Made by a program: the position numbers and the translations under genes. From assembly GCF_001613145.1 (NCBI RefSeq), contig NZ_BDBU01000003.1, positions 62,001 through 126,000 of the forward strand: 64,000 nucleotides of DNA, read 5' to 3'. Source of the DNA: Nocardia jejuensis NBRC 103114. GTDB lineage: Bacteria > Actinomycetota > Actinomycetes > Mycobacteriales > Mycobacteriaceae. Shown here one piece after another: positions 16,845 through 25,144 of the stretch. Position 1 is the stretch's first letter. Each line of letters starts with the position of its first letter. The notes below the pieces were generated by a model. That model was not told the DNA's origin and did not search any database. It saw only the letters and a program-made list of their open reading frames with translations.

Positions 16845-17306
16845 ATGACGAGTCGGGAATTCGGGAGCATCGAGCGGGAGATCCACGTCGACGCGCCTCC
16901 CGAGGTGGTATTCGACGTGGTCAGCAGCCCCGAGCACATCTCCGAATGGTGGACGGACGACGCCTCGTACGAGGTGAAGCCCGGCGCGGTCGGCGAATTC
17001 GTCTGGGGTGATCGGGTCGATGTGCTGGCCATGCAGGTAGTTGCCGCGGAACCGCCGCGGCTGTTCTCGTTCCGCTGGTGCTACCCCGACGGCAAGGTCG
17101 ACGACGCGGTCGAGTCCATGCTGGTCACCTTCGAGCTCACACCGTCCGGCTCGGGAACGAAGATCCGCATGGTGGAGTCGGGTTTCCGCGAAATGGGCTG
17201 GGAAGTGGCCACATTGGAGGAGCAGTACAACGATCATGTCTCCGGATGGGACACCTTCATCCCCCGCCTCGGCGAGTACATCGCGAAGTTGGTGTCGACG
17301 CCATGA
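16845..17306 (+). CDS. SRPBCC (AHSA1-type) domain protein
   Basis: A 153-residue single-domain protein: IEREIHVDAPPEVVFDVVSSPEHISEWWTDDASYEVKPGAVGEFVW followed by FSFRWCYPDG and TKIRMVESGF, the AHSA1/START-like helix-grip fold with a hydrophobic cavity. These often bind small hydrophobic molecules; partners and ligand are unknown. ATG 16845 has GGAGGTCGGT just ahead. The stop overlaps the ArsR start (ATGA), so the two are translationally coupled. Confidence 0.85.
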   Translation: MTSREFGSIEREIHVDAPPEVVFDVVSSPEHISEWWTDDASYEVKPGAVGEFVWGDRVDVLAMQVVAAEPPRLFSFRWCYPDGKVDDAVESMLVTFELTPSGSGTKIRMVESGFREMGWEVATLEEQYNDHVSGWDTFIPRLGEYIAKLVSTP

Positions 17307-17656
17307 CCGCCCTCGTCGACGACGATCTGTGGTCGGCCATCGGCGATCCGACCCGTCGGCGCATGCTCGACCTGCTGCTGGCCGAGGGCGACGGCACGGC
17401 CACCGGTCTCAGCGAGCGACTGCCCGTCACGCGGCAGGCCATCGCCAAACACCTCGGCGTACTGGACCGTGTCGGTCTCGTGCATTCCGCGCCTGCCGGG
17501 CGGGAGCGCAGGTACCGGGTGGACGAGGCGCAATTGGCCCGCGCGGTAGCGCAATTGGCGGCGGTGGGCTCCGAGTGGGATGCCAGGCTGCGCCGGATCA
17601 AGCGGATCGCCGAGACCATTCAGCGAGCCGCACAGCAGCGCGACACGCAGCAGTGA
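17303..17656 (+). CDS. ArsR family repressor
   Basis: A 117-residue winged-helix regulator: LWSAIGDPTRRRMLDLLLAEGDGTATGLSERLPVTRQAIAKHLGVLDRVGLVHSAPAGRERRYRVDE. It has no cysteine metal site, like the ArsR group paired with SRPBCC genes. It overlaps the SRPBCC gene by four bases and probably represses this operon through the two palindromes upstream of 16845. A second SRPBCC gene follows 77 bases later. Confidence 0.9.
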   Translation: MTALVDDDLWSAIGDPTRRRMLDLLLAEGDGTATGLSERLPVTRQAIAKHLGVLDRVGLVHSAPAGRERRYRVDEAQLARAVAQLAAVGSEWDARLRRIKRIAETIQRAAQQRDTQQ

Positions 17657-17733
17657 ATCGGAGTGCGGGACCTTCCCGCATCGGCACGGCAATGAATCAG
17701 ATGACGTACATCCAGCATGGAAAGAAGTTCGAC

Positions 17734-18177
17734 ATGGTTGACATCCTGCACCGCGTGGCCATCAAATCACCTGCGGCCGAAGTGTATTCGGCGCTGACCA
17801 GCGTCGAGGGACTGTCGGGCTGGTGGGCGAGCGACACCACCGGCAAGGGCGACGATATCGGCGGGGTGGTCCAGTTCCGCTTCGGCCCCGGCGGCATCGA
17901 TATGAAGGTGGTCGAGCTCGACGCGGACAAGCGTGTGCTCTGGGAGGTCGTGGACGGCCCCGAGGAATGGATCGGCACGCACGTCGAGTGGGCGCTCGCG
18001 GTCGAGGACGAGTACACCACCGTCATGTTCAGGCACCTGGGCTGGAAGGAGCCGGTCGACTTCATGCATCACTGCAGCACCAAGTGGGCGGTGTTCCTGC
18101 TGAGCCTCAAGTCGCTGGTCGAGACCGGCACCGGCGCACCGGATCCGCGTGACGTGAAGATCGACACCTGGAACTGA
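17734..18177 (+). CDS. SRPBCC (AHSA1-type) domain protein
   Basis: A ~147-residue helix-grip protein: MVDILHRVAIKSPAAEVYSALTSVEGLSGWWASDTTGKGDDIGGVVQFRFGPGG, then VLWEVVDGPEEWIGTHVEWAL and DFMHHCSTKWAVFLLSLKSLVETG. Start ATG 17734 is favoured (GGAAAG ahead and usual family start); ATG codons at 17692 and 17701 would add a short tail. It is the third gene of the SRPBCC-ArsR-SRPBCC operon and ends before a bidirectional hairpin. Confidence 0.82.
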   Translation: MVDILHRVAIKSPAAEVYSALTSVEGLSGWWASDTTGKGDDIGGVVQFRFGPGGIDMKVVELDADKRVLWEVVDGPEEWIGTHVEWALAVEDEYTTVMFRHLGWKEPVDFMHHCSTKWAVFLLSLKSLVETGTGAPDPRDVKIDTWN

Positions 18178-18203
18178 CGGCTCACCCTCTTCCCGGAGCG
18201 GCG

Positions 18204-18250
18204 AACGCCGGGGCACCTCGACGGCACCGACCGTCGGATGCCCCGGCGTT
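18204..18250. terminator. Bidirectional hairpin terminator
   Basis: AACGCCGGGGCA (18204-18215) pairs with TGCCCCGGCGTT (18239-18250), and an inner stem CGACGG/CCGTCG (18219-18224 / 18231-18236) extends it. It lies between convergent genes ending at 18177 and 18307. Confidence 0.75.
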
Positions 18251-18306
18251 GCCGTGCGTAAGGCCTTCCAGGTACATACTCGAAACCGAAACCCGCTGTC
18301 GGTCGG

Positions 18307-18744
18307 TCAGATTCGTGTCGCGAGCAGCTCCGCGCGATACGCGCCCGGCTCGATGCTTCCCGTCGAGCGCCGCCCCGGTGTCAGTGTGACGAGCTGAATC
18401 CGATAGCCGTCCACGGTCACCGACGTGGCGAACTGCGAGCTGGAGTGAAGTTCGTACTCCGACGCCCTGTCCGAGATCGTCACCGATACCGCGACCGCCG
18501 CATCCCCGGCCCACACGCAATCGACATCCTCCGGGCACCGGCTGTCCTGTGTCACGTCGCGAAAGAGTATGCCGAGCCGTCCGTCGTCGAGCCGCGCGCT
18601 GCTACCTCGCGAGAGCGTGAACTGCACGCCGAGGTCCTGAGATGTCGTGGTGGGCGGCGGATCGCTCTGCTGCCCACCGCATCCGGCCGCGATCAGTAGC
18701 GACAGCGCCGATGCCCCTCGCCACCCGATACGCAATGCACCCAT
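18307..18744 (-). CDS. Small lipoprotein
   Basis: A 145-residue protein with a signal peptide and lipobox (ALSLLIAAGCGG; Cys at ~22), so probably anchored in the membrane. The mature part has a beta-rich fold: GVQFTLSRGSSARLDDGRLGILFRDVTQDSRCPEDVDCVWAGDAAVAVSVTI. The CPEDVDCVWAG motif with two cysteines, probably disulfide bonded, recurs in a family of small bacterial lipoproteins of unknown role. ATG 18744 is used; GTG 18762 is also possible. Confidence 0.6.
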   Translation of the reverse strand: MGALRIGWRGASALSLLIAAGCGGQQSDPPPTTTSQDLGVQFTLSRGSSARLDDGRLGILFRDVTQDSRCPEDVDCVWAGDAAVAVSVTISDRASEYELHSSSQFATSVTVDGYRIQLVTLTPGRRSTGSIEPGAYRAELLATRI

Positions 18745-18838
18745 ACCGACAGATGATCGCACGTGGGCGGCGGAGTCGGGGGCCGTCGCCGCCGACCGCG
18801 TCGAGGGGCCACGGCAGCGTGGCCGAATCCACTCTTGT

Positions 18839-18874
18839 GTATTCCTTGACAGGAATATTCTCCATAGTGAATAC
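18839..18874 (+). promoter_or_regulatory. Promoter and operator of the ArsR-SRPBCC fusion gene
   Basis: TTGACA (18846-18851) is a consensus -35, followed after 17 bases by GAATAC (18869-18874) as -10, and transcription should start at the ATG 18883, giving a leaderless message. TATTCC (18840-18845) and GGAATA (18852-18857) flank the -35 as a perfect inverted repeat, and GTATTC (18839-18844) is the inverse of the -10. The encoded ArsR head is the likely binder. Confidence 0.65.
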
Positions 18875-18882
18875 TTCTATCC

Positions 18883-19692
18883 ATGGACGGGATCGCTTCA
18901 GCACTCGGAGACGGCGCGCGGTGGCACATCGTCCAACTCCTGGCCGAACGGCCGCGGTCGGTCGGTGAACTGGCCGAGCTGACCGGCCTCCGGCAGCCGC
19001 AGACCACCAAGCACCTGCAAACCCTCGCCAAGGCCGGGCTCGTGACGGTCTTTCCGCTCGGGCAGCGGCGGGTCTACGCGATCGAGTGCGAACCCCTACT
19101 GCGGTTCGCCCATCGACTCCAGCAGTTGGTCGACTCCGCCGAGAGTCACTCGGCGGAGCGCGACGCCCTCACGCGCTACCGTGCCTCCATCGAGTCCGAT
19201 TCCGCTCACGCGGCCGCGGACCGCTGGGCGGACGGTCGCACCTTCTCCTTCGAGCGGCTGGTCGCCGTGCGGCCCGAGACCGTCTGGCACTACTGGACGG
19301 ACTCCACACTGCTCGAAACCTGGTGGGCGCCAACCTCGATGACGATCACCGACTGCGTCATCGAGCCGAAGGCCGGCGGCCGCGCAGTCCTGGACTACCG
19401 CGACGCCGACGGGCGGCGCTACCGCTCCACCGGGCAGGTCCGTACCGCGAAGCAGCCCGAGCACCTCGTGTTCGACCTGTCGGTATTGGACGCGACCGGC
19501 GCGGTCTCGTTCACCGGCCGCTACGACCTGACCCTGACCGCAGTCCCGGAGGGCACCCGGATGCGGCTGGACCTGACCATCACCGAAACGACCCCCGAGG
19601 CCGTCCCCTTCATCGCCGGAATCGAGATCGGCTGGGGACAGGTGCTGGACAACCTCACCCGAATCATCGACACCTCATCGCACATCCACTAG
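18883..19692 (+). CDS. ArsR-SRPBCC fusion regulator
   Basis: A 269-residue two-domain protein. Residues 1-85 are an ArsR winged helix (MDGIASALGDGARWHIVQLLAERPRSVGELAELTGLRQPQTTKHLQTLAKAGLV). Residues ~115-265 are an AHSA1-type SRPBCC domain (FSFERLVAVRPETVWHYWTDSTLLETWWAPTSMTITDCVIEPKAGG...). The SRPBCC pocket could be a ligand sensor fused to the DNA-binding head, which would make the separate genes at 16845-17656 the unfused counterpart. It shares a transcript with the reductase gene 33 bases downstream. Confidence 0.87.
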   Translation: MDGIASALGDGARWHIVQLLAERPRSVGELAELTGLRQPQTTKHLQTLAKAGLVTVFPLGQRRVYAIECEPLLRFAHRLQQLVDSAESHSAERDALTRYRASIESDSAHAAADRWADGRTFSFERLVAVRPETVWHYWTDSTLLETWWAPTSMTITDCVIEPKAGGRAVLDYRDADGRRYRSTGQVRTAKQPEHLVFDLSVLDATGAVSFTGRYDLTLTAVPEGTRMRLDLTITETTPEAVPFIAGIEIGWGQVLDNLTRIIDTSSHIH

Positions 19693-19725
19693 TTCGAACC
19701 TCTACGCAGACAAGGAATCACGATC

Positions 19726-20325
19726 ATGAGCACCTCCACCGGACGCAAGGTCACCGCGAACATCAGCATCTCCCTCGACGGCCACTACAACGGCCCGGCC
19801 GGTCCCGGGGACCTGGGCGCGATCGTGCGCTACGCGGGCACCGACGTCGCCCGCGATCACATGAACAAGATCTGGGAGAACGCGACGACCGCGGTCCTCG
19901 GCCGCGGCAATGCCGAGGGATTCCTGGGCTACTGGTCCACCGTCGCCACGGACGAGAACGCCGACCCGCGCGATCGCGGCTACGCCAAGTGGCTGGTCGA
20001 CACCGAGAAGGTGGTCTTCTCCACCACGGTGACCGATGCGCCGTGGGAGCGCACCCGCATGGTGAACGCACCCACCGTCGAGGCCATCACCGAACTCAAG
20101 GGCACCGACGGCGGGGACATTCTGGTCAACACCAGCCCGAGCGTTCTCAAGCCCCTGCTCGCCGCGGACCTGGTCGATCGCCTCTACCTCATCGTCTGCC
20201 CCGAGATCACCGGCGGCGGCCGGCGCCTCTTCGAGGACGGCCTGCCCGCATCGAGCTGGACGCTCACGCACCAGGAGACCGGCGAACTCGGCGAGATGGC
20301 TCTGATCTACGACCGCGTGCGCTGA
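19726..20325 (+). CDS. Dihydrofolate-reductase-like (RibD C-terminal) protein
   Basis: A 199-residue member of the RibD-C/DHFR superfamily: KVTANISISLDGHYNGPAG at the start, then TTAVLGRGNAEGFLGYW, and LYLIVCPEITGGGRRLFEDGLP near the end. Family members are NADPH-dependent reductases of riboflavin synthesis or stand-alone enzymes of unknown substrate; this one lacks the deaminase domain, so it is not RibD. It follows the ArsR-SRPBCC fusion gene and is probably regulated by it. Confidence 0.8.
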   Translation: MSTSTGRKVTANISISLDGHYNGPAGPGDLGAIVRYAGTDVARDHMNKIWENATTAVLGRGNAEGFLGYWSTVATDENADPRDRGYAKWLVDTEKVVFSTTVTDAPWERTRMVNAPTVEAITELKGTDGGDILVNTSPSVLKPLLAADLVDRLYLIVCPEITGGGRRLFEDGLPASSWTLTHQETGELGEMALIYDRVR

Positions 20326-20453
20326 GCGGTCCGGACCGGGCATCGGCCGAAGCGGACAACCCGGCCGATTCGCCCGCGCGCTAGCCTGATCGTCGGTGCC
20401 GGGTATCGACTCCCCGGCACCGATACCGCGCAAAGCCATCGAAGGAGATGCCA

Positions 20454-20741
20454 GTGATCGCAGTAATCGCCGAGGTGCACGTCAAGGACGGCAGCGGGGC
20501 GGAATTCGAGTCCGTCGTGGCCGACCTCATCGAGCAGATCCGCGCGAACGAGCCCGGCAACCTGTCCTACCAGCTGGTGCGCGCCAAGAGCGATCCGAAC
20601 GAGTACCGGTTCTTCGAAACCTATTCCGACGGTGCGGCTCTGGAAGCACACGGCAAGTCCGACCACTTCCGCGCGGCGGGCAAGCTGATGGCCCCGCTGC
20701 TGGCCGGTGCACCCAAGATCGAGTATTTCGACGCCGTCTGA
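20454..20741 (+). CDS. ABM-type quinol monooxygenase
   Basis: A 95-residue dimeric alpha-beta barrel protein: VIAEVHVKDGSGAEFESVVADLIEQIRANEPGNLSYQLVRAKSDPNEYRFFETYSDGAALEAHGKSDHF. It resembles YgiN/ActVA-Orf6-type monooxygenases that oxidise quinols without cofactor. GTG 20454 is preferred because AAGGAG lies six bases ahead; the ATG at 20448 directly abuts that ribosome site. It may form a small operon with the upstream reductase. Confidence 0.82.
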   Translation: MIAVIAEVHVKDGSGAEFESVVADLIEQIRANEPGNLSYQLVRAKSDPNEYRFFETYSDGAALEAHGKSDHFRAAGKLMAPLLAGAPKIEYFDAV

Positions 20742-20839
20742 CGACCACGCCGCTCGGCCGCGCACCCGCGGCCGAGCGACCGGCGTCCGGTACCGGCTCG
20801 AATCCCAGTCGGTCGGTCGGTCCCGTTAGCATCGGCCCG

Positions 20840-22408
20840 GTGACTCCCGATCTCACGCTTGCCGAATGGCTGTCCGATCACGAACTGCAGGTGCGCCGCC
20901 GAGTCGATCGCTGGACCGATGGGTGTTGCCCCGTTCCGGTGGCGCTGCTGCGGCAGGTGTGGCAGGACCCGGTCTGGCGAACCACATTGCGCGCCACCGT
21001 GGTCGGTGACTGGGCGGACGAGGTGGGCGGCTCGGTCGCGCTGGGCGGATTCCTTGAGGACATCGGCGACGATCGAATCGTGCTGCGGGGCATCGACGGC
21101 CGGACGGTGGATGTCACCGCGACGGAATTGGTTTTCCCGCACTCCGATGAAATCCCGGACGTTTCCGCTGTGCGCCGAGCGCTTTCGGAGGCCAAGCGAG
21201 AGCCGCGGTCCGGGCAACTCGCCCGCAAGGGTGTCCACCACCGCCCCGGGCGGTACGACCGATGGAAGGCGGTGGACCCCGCGCGCGACCGGCAGCTCTA
21301 CGCCGGTCTCGCTCCGATCGCGGCGCCCACCGAATCTCCTGCGCCGCAGCGATATCCGGCGGAGCAGGAGGTTCGCGTCCACCTCTACCGGCACCCCGAT
21401 CTCGGCGATCGACCGATCGCGCAGCTGCTCACCGACGCCGAATCCGACGGAGCCGACCTCTGCGCGGCATGGCTGGGATGTGCGGAGCCTCGGATCGGTG
21501 CACCACTCACCGCGGCCCGACGGAACCCGCTGCTCGGGTTTCCCGCGTGGCCGCTGCGATACGACCGGATCACCGAATCCGATGCGATCGAGGGACTCCG
21601 GGTGCTGATGGTAGCCCGGCGACTGTCCTCGTCCGGTGAGCCCGAGCAAGCGCTGGCCGAACTGCGCCGGCACGCGGCCGGTCTGCCCGTGCTGCATCAG
21701 GCCTCGTTCTGGGTGTCGGCGGCGGCGACCTTCGACAGCAACGGCGGCTTCGTCTGGAACGCCCAGCACGACGGCGTCAAGGCCGCCCACACGAGTCTCC
21801 GTACGGCCGTGGCGAATTCGTCACTCGCGAGCGACCCGGACCTTCTGTACGCTCTCGCCGCGCAGTACCTCGGCGATCTCGAAAAGGCCTGCGACGCCCT
21901 CGCCGATCGGGACGGCGCCGATGCCGCACTCACGGCCTACCGCACGGCGGCCCTGCGGATCAGCCCCTCCCCCACCGTCTTCGCGGCCCTGCGAAAGTTC
22001 GCCACCGCCGCCGGCCGGGATCGCCTCACCGAGGACGTCGCCGACCTGCGCGCCTATATCGATCACCACGGCGAGATCTTCGGCATCTCGGACACGGTGC
22101 TCAAGAATCGCAAGAAGGCGATCACCCAACTGGCTCTGACCGACGACCATGCCCTGCGTGCGATCTTCGCGTCCCCGTACGGCCTCTCGGTTCTCGACCG
22201 CTGTGGAGTCCTGGCGACCCTGGTCAAGAACAAGACGGTCGTGCAATGCCTCCGGGGCGGCGTGCTCTGGCAGCAGTCGAGCGCCACGGCCTGGATCCAG
22301 GAGTTCTACAGCGACACCCTGGAGCGGAATCTCGCCGGGCATACCCAATGTGAGCAGATCGTGGATCTGCTCACATCGGCACCGGCCGATCGTGCGGTGA
22401 ACGCATAA
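20840..22408 (+). CDS. Unknown 522-residue protein, partly DUF4132-like
   Basis: Residues ~20-115 (WTDGCCPVPVALLRQVWQDPVWRTTLRATVV..., GFLEDIGDDRIVLRGIDGRTVDV, ELVFPHSDEIPD) recall the terminal segment of DUF4132/MolR-like proteins; the rest, a mainly helical array (residues ~200-520, AEQALAELRRHAAGLPVLHQASFW...), I do not recognise. No signal peptide or membrane segment. GTG 20840 lies seven bases after TAGCAT (20827-20832), so a leaderless start is likely. It stands alone and contains a perfect hairpin near its 3' end. Function unknown. Confidence 0.55.
   Translation: MTPDLTLAEWLSDHELQVRRRVDRWTDGCCPVPVALLRQVWQDPVWRTTLRATVVGDWADEVGGSVALGGFLEDIGDDRIVLRGIDGRTVDVTATELVFPHSDEIPDVSAVRRALSEAKREPRSGQLARKGVHHRPGRYDRWKAVDPARDRQLYAGLAPIAAPTESPAPQRYPAEQEVRVHLYRHPDLGDRPIAQLLTDAESDGADLCAAWLGCAEPRIGAPLTAARRNPLLGFPAWPLRYDRITESDAIEGLRVLMVARRLSSSGEPEQALAELRRHAAGLPVLHQASFWVSAAATFDSNGGFVWNAQHDGVKAAHTSLRTAVANSSLASDPDLLYALAAQYLGDLEKACDALADRDGADAALTAYRTAALRISPSPTVFAALRKFATAAGRDRLTEDVADLRAYIDHHGEIFGISDTVLKNRKKAITQLALTDDHALRAIFASPYGLSVLDRCGVLATLVKNKTVVQCLRGGVLWQQSSATAWIQEFYSDTLERNLAGHTQCEQIVDLLTSAPADRAVNA
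22349..22375 (+). repeat. Perfect 12-base inverted repeat inside the gene end
   Basis: TGTGAGCAGATC (22349-22360) and GATCTGCTCACA (22364-22375) pair perfectly around a three-base loop, ending 33 bases before the stop of the gene at 20840-22408. It is stronger than expected for ordinary coding sequence. Confidence 0.6.
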
Positions 22409-22426
22409 GCCTGCTTCGCACGACCC

Positions 22427-22451
22427 GGAACATTTGTTCAAGAAATGTCCC
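22427..22451. promoter_or_regulatory. Near-perfect inverted repeat upstream of the monooxygenase gene
   Basis: GGAACATTT (22427-22435) and AAATGTCCC (22443-22451) form an inverted repeat with one mismatch and seven-base spacer. It could be an operator for the flavin monooxygenase gene at 22535 or a weak terminator for the gene before it. Its GAACA...TGTCC core is not a good LexA box. Confidence 0.35.
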
Positions 22452-22534
22452 GCACGCACCCGGCAAGGTGAGGGAGATCCCGATTCGGCGCCGGCCGACA
22501 GGTCCGGTGATCTCGTTGTGCAGGAGGCAGTTTC

Positions 22535-23776
22535 ATGCGAATTCTCATCTCGGGCGCCAGCATCGCGGGGCCGGTGCTGGCGTACTGGCTGCACCGGTAC
22601 GGCTTCTCCGTCACGGTCGTCGAGCGCGCGCCGACGCCGCGCAAGACCGGCGGCCACGCGGTGGACCTGTTCCGGCCCGCGATGGATATCTCCGAACGGA
22701 TGGGGGTGCTCGAGCGGATCGAGCAGCGAGTCACCGGCACTCGATGGTTGACGCTCTGCCCCGAGGGCGCGGGCCGTCCTGTGCGGGTCGAGCTTTCGAG
22801 GATCTTCGACGCCGCCTCGGCGCGGCACGCCGAGATCATGCGCGACGACCTGAGCGAGATCTACGTCGATGCCGCGCGGAACGATGTCGAGTACCTTTTC
22901 GGCGATTCGATCACCGCGATCTCCCCCGAGGGTGGGGTGCGGTTCGAGAAGGCGGCGCCGCGGCGCTTCGATCTCGTCGTCGGCGCGGACGGTGTGCACT
23001 CGAACGTTCGCCGTCTCGCCTTCGGGGAGAATGCCGGTTCGTCCGAATTCATCGGGGCCTACCTCGGGGTGCTGACCCTGCCCGAGAGCGTCGCGCGCGA
23101 CGGCGAACTCCGGATCCATGTCGGCGTCGGCCGCACCGCGGGGATGTACGGCTCGGCGCGCCTCGGTGACGCACGAGCGCTGTTGCTGTTCCGGAGCCCG
23201 CGAGAACTCGAGTGCCACCACCGCGACATCCCCCGTCAGAAACAGTTGCTGCGCACCGCGTTCGACGGTATGGACGTCGAGGTGGACCGCTGGCTCGACG
23301 AACTGAGCCGCACGCCCGCGTTCTACTTCGACTCGATCACACAGCTCCGTATGGACACCTGGTCGCGGGGCCGCGTGACCCTGGTCGGGGATGCGGGCTA
23401 CTGCCCGGGCCCGGCGGTCGGCGGCAGCACCACGCTCGCGGTCGTCGGCGCGTACATCCTGGCCGGGGAGCTGGCGCGGGCGGGCGGAGATCACGAGCGT
23501 GCGTTTCCCGCCTACGAGCGCGCGATGGCGGATCACGTGCGCGGCAGCCGGGCGGTCGCGCACAGTGCCGCGAAAACCCTCATCCCGACCTCCCGGCTCG
23601 GCGTGACCGGATTGGCTCGGGGCGCCCAGCTGATTTCCGCGCTGCCCGCCGGACCTCGGCGCGCGCTGCTTCGGCTGACGACCAAGAGCGCGCGGCTGTA
23701 CAACTCCATGGACATCCCGCGGTACGCCGTGCCCGGACTCGATGCCCCGGCCGGAGCGTCATTCGGGGTGGAGTGA
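22535..23776 (+). CDS. FAD-dependent monooxygenase (PHBH fold)
   Basis: A 413-residue class A flavoprotein monooxygenase. The FAD dinucleotide motif is at the N terminus (ILISGASIAGPVLAYWLHRYGFSVTVVERAP), DG motif in VVGADGVHSNVRR near 150, and the second FAD motif GRVTLVGDAGYCPGPAVGGSTTLAVVGAYILA near 285-315. Such enzymes hydroxylate aromatic or tetracycline-like substrates with NAD(P)H and O2; the substrate here is unknown. ATG 22535 follows GGAGGCAGTTTC. A small repeat at 22427 may control it. The DinB gene starts 28 bases after its stop. Confidence 0.88.
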   Translation: MRILISGASIAGPVLAYWLHRYGFSVTVVERAPTPRKTGGHAVDLFRPAMDISERMGVLERIEQRVTGTRWLTLCPEGAGRPVRVELSRIFDAASARHAEIMRDDLSEIYVDAARNDVEYLFGDSITAISPEGGVRFEKAAPRRFDLVVGADGVHSNVRRLAFGENAGSSEFIGAYLGVLTLPESVARDGELRIHVGVGRTAGMYGSARLGDARALLLFRSPRELECHHRDIPRQKQLLRTAFDGMDVEVDRWLDELSRTPAFYFDSITQLRMDTWSRGRVTLVGDAGYCPGPAVGGSTTLAVVGAYILAGELARAGGDHERAFPAYERAMADHVRGSRAVAHSAAKTLIPTSRLGVTGLARGAQLISALPAGPRRALLRLTTKSARLYNSMDIPRYAVPGLDAPAGASFGVE

Positions 23777-23797
23777 GGACGACCGAGCCGTTCCATG

Positions 23798-23811
23798 CGA
23801 ACATATGTTCG
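23798..23811 (+). promoter_or_regulatory. LexA (SOS) box overlapping the dinB start
   Basis: CGAACATATGTTCG (23798-23811) is a perfect palindrome that fits the actinobacterial/Gram-positive LexA consensus CGAAC-N4-GTTCG. The ATG of the DinB gene lies inside it, so LexA bound here would sit right on the transcription start. This implies damage-inducible expression. Confidence 0.8.
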
Positions 23812-25031
23812 TGTCCGAGTCCGGTGAGAGCAGCCGAGGCCGCCCCGAACGGGCGGCCATTCTCCATGCTGACCTGGACTCCTTCTACGCCTCGGTGGAG
23901 CAGCGCGACAACCCGCGGCTGCGGGGCAAGCCGGTGCTCGTGGGTGGCGGGGTGGTGCTCGCCGCCAGCTACGAGGCCAAGGCGTTCGGCGTGCGGACCC
24001 CCATGAACCTGCCGCAGGCGCTGCGACTGTGCCCGCACGCGATCGTCGTGCCACCGCGCATGTCGGCCTATTCGCAGGCCAGCAAGGCGGTGTTCGCGAT
24101 CTTCCGGGACACCACACCGGAGGTCGAGGGGATCTCGATCGACGAGGCGTTCCTGGATGTGGGCGGGCTGTGGCGGATCGCGGGCACACCGGTGGACATC
24201 GCGCAGCGGCTGCGGGTCCGGGTGCGCGAGGAGGTGGGCCTGCCGATCTCGGTGGGCGTGGCCCGCACCAAGTTCCTCGCCAAGGTGGCCAGTGCGGTCT
24301 CCAAACCCGATGGGCTGCTGGAGGTTCCGATCGACGGGGAGCTGGAATTCCTGCATCCGCTTCCGGTGGAACGACTGTGGGGCGTCGGCGCGGTCACCGC
24401 CCGGGAACTGCACGAGCGCGGGATCACCAAGGTCGGGCAGCTGGCCGAACTCGGTGAGGGCCCGCTCGCCGCGGCGTTGGGCCCGGCGTCGGGACGCCAC
24501 CTGCACGCCTTGTCCTGGGCCCGAGATCCACGGCGCGTGGATACCGCGCGACGGCGAAAGTCGATCGGCGCACAGCGCGCCCTGGGCCGTCGCACCCGGA
24601 CCGACGGTGAGATCGAGGCGTACCTGCACGGGCTCTCCGATCGACTGGGCCATCGACTGCGCGCCGCCGGGCGGGTCTGCCGAACCGTCGTGCTGCGCAT
24701 GCGATTCGACGACTTCACCCGGGCCACCCGATCGCACACCCTGATCCAGGCCACCGACCGCGGCGACGTCGTCCTGCATGCCGCGCGCACGCTGCTCACC
24801 GCCGCCCAGCCGATGATCCGCGAGCGTGGTCTGACACTGATCGGACTGTCACTGACCAACCTGGATCATGCCGACACCATGCAGTTGTCGCTGCCGCTCG
24901 AACATCGCGCGGAATCGACGCTCGACTCGACGCTGGACGCGCTGCGCGACCGCTTCGGCGCGGGAACCGTCACCCGCGCGGCACTGCTGGGACGCGGTGA
25001 GGGCCTGTCGGTTCCGATCCTGCCCGACTGA
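23805..25031 (+). CDS. dinB: DNA polymerase IV (Y-family translesion polymerase)
   Basis: A 408-residue Y-family polymerase close to mycobacterial DinX. Catalytic motifs: ILHADLDSFYASVEQRD (first metal Asp), YEAKAFGVRTPM, and GISIDEAFLDVGG (Asp-Glu pair). The helix-hairpin-helix LPVERLWGVGAVTARELHERGI and the little-finger segment RRRKSIGAQRALGRR follow. QLSLPL near the C terminus is a beta-clamp-binding motif. It copies past damaged bases at low fidelity. Start ATG 23805 gives the MFVS start also known in DinX; GTG 23811 is an alternative. The LexA box covering the start indicates SOS control. Confidence 0.93.
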   Translation: MFVSESGESSRGRPERAAILHADLDSFYASVEQRDNPRLRGKPVLVGGGVVLAASYEAKAFGVRTPMNLPQALRLCPHAIVVPPRMSAYSQASKAVFAIFRDTTPEVEGISIDEAFLDVGGLWRIAGTPVDIAQRLRVRVREEVGLPISVGVARTKFLAKVASAVSKPDGLLEVPIDGELEFLHPLPVERLWGVGAVTARELHERGITKVGQLAELGEGPLAAALGPASGRHLHALSWARDPRRVDTARRRKSIGAQRALGRRTRTDGEIEAYLHGLSDRLGHRLRAAGRVCRTVVLRMRFDDFTRATRSHTLIQATDRGDVVLHAARTLLTAAQPMIRERGLTLIGLSLTNLDHADTMQLSLPLEHRAESTLDSTLDALRDRFGAGTVTRAALLGRGEGLSVPILPD

Positions 25032-25144
25032 CCGGTATCGCCGGGTGCCGGCCGTTTCGGCGGGACTCTCGGACGAGTCCGACCTTCCCGACCTCCTCAC
25101 CCGCAGGAACGGCGCGACCCGGTAAACCGCGCGACACTGGGGTC

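Noticed and set aside
21821..23563. 580-codon minus-strand frame
   Set aside because: It covers two well-supported plus-strand genes and has no motif or ribosome site.
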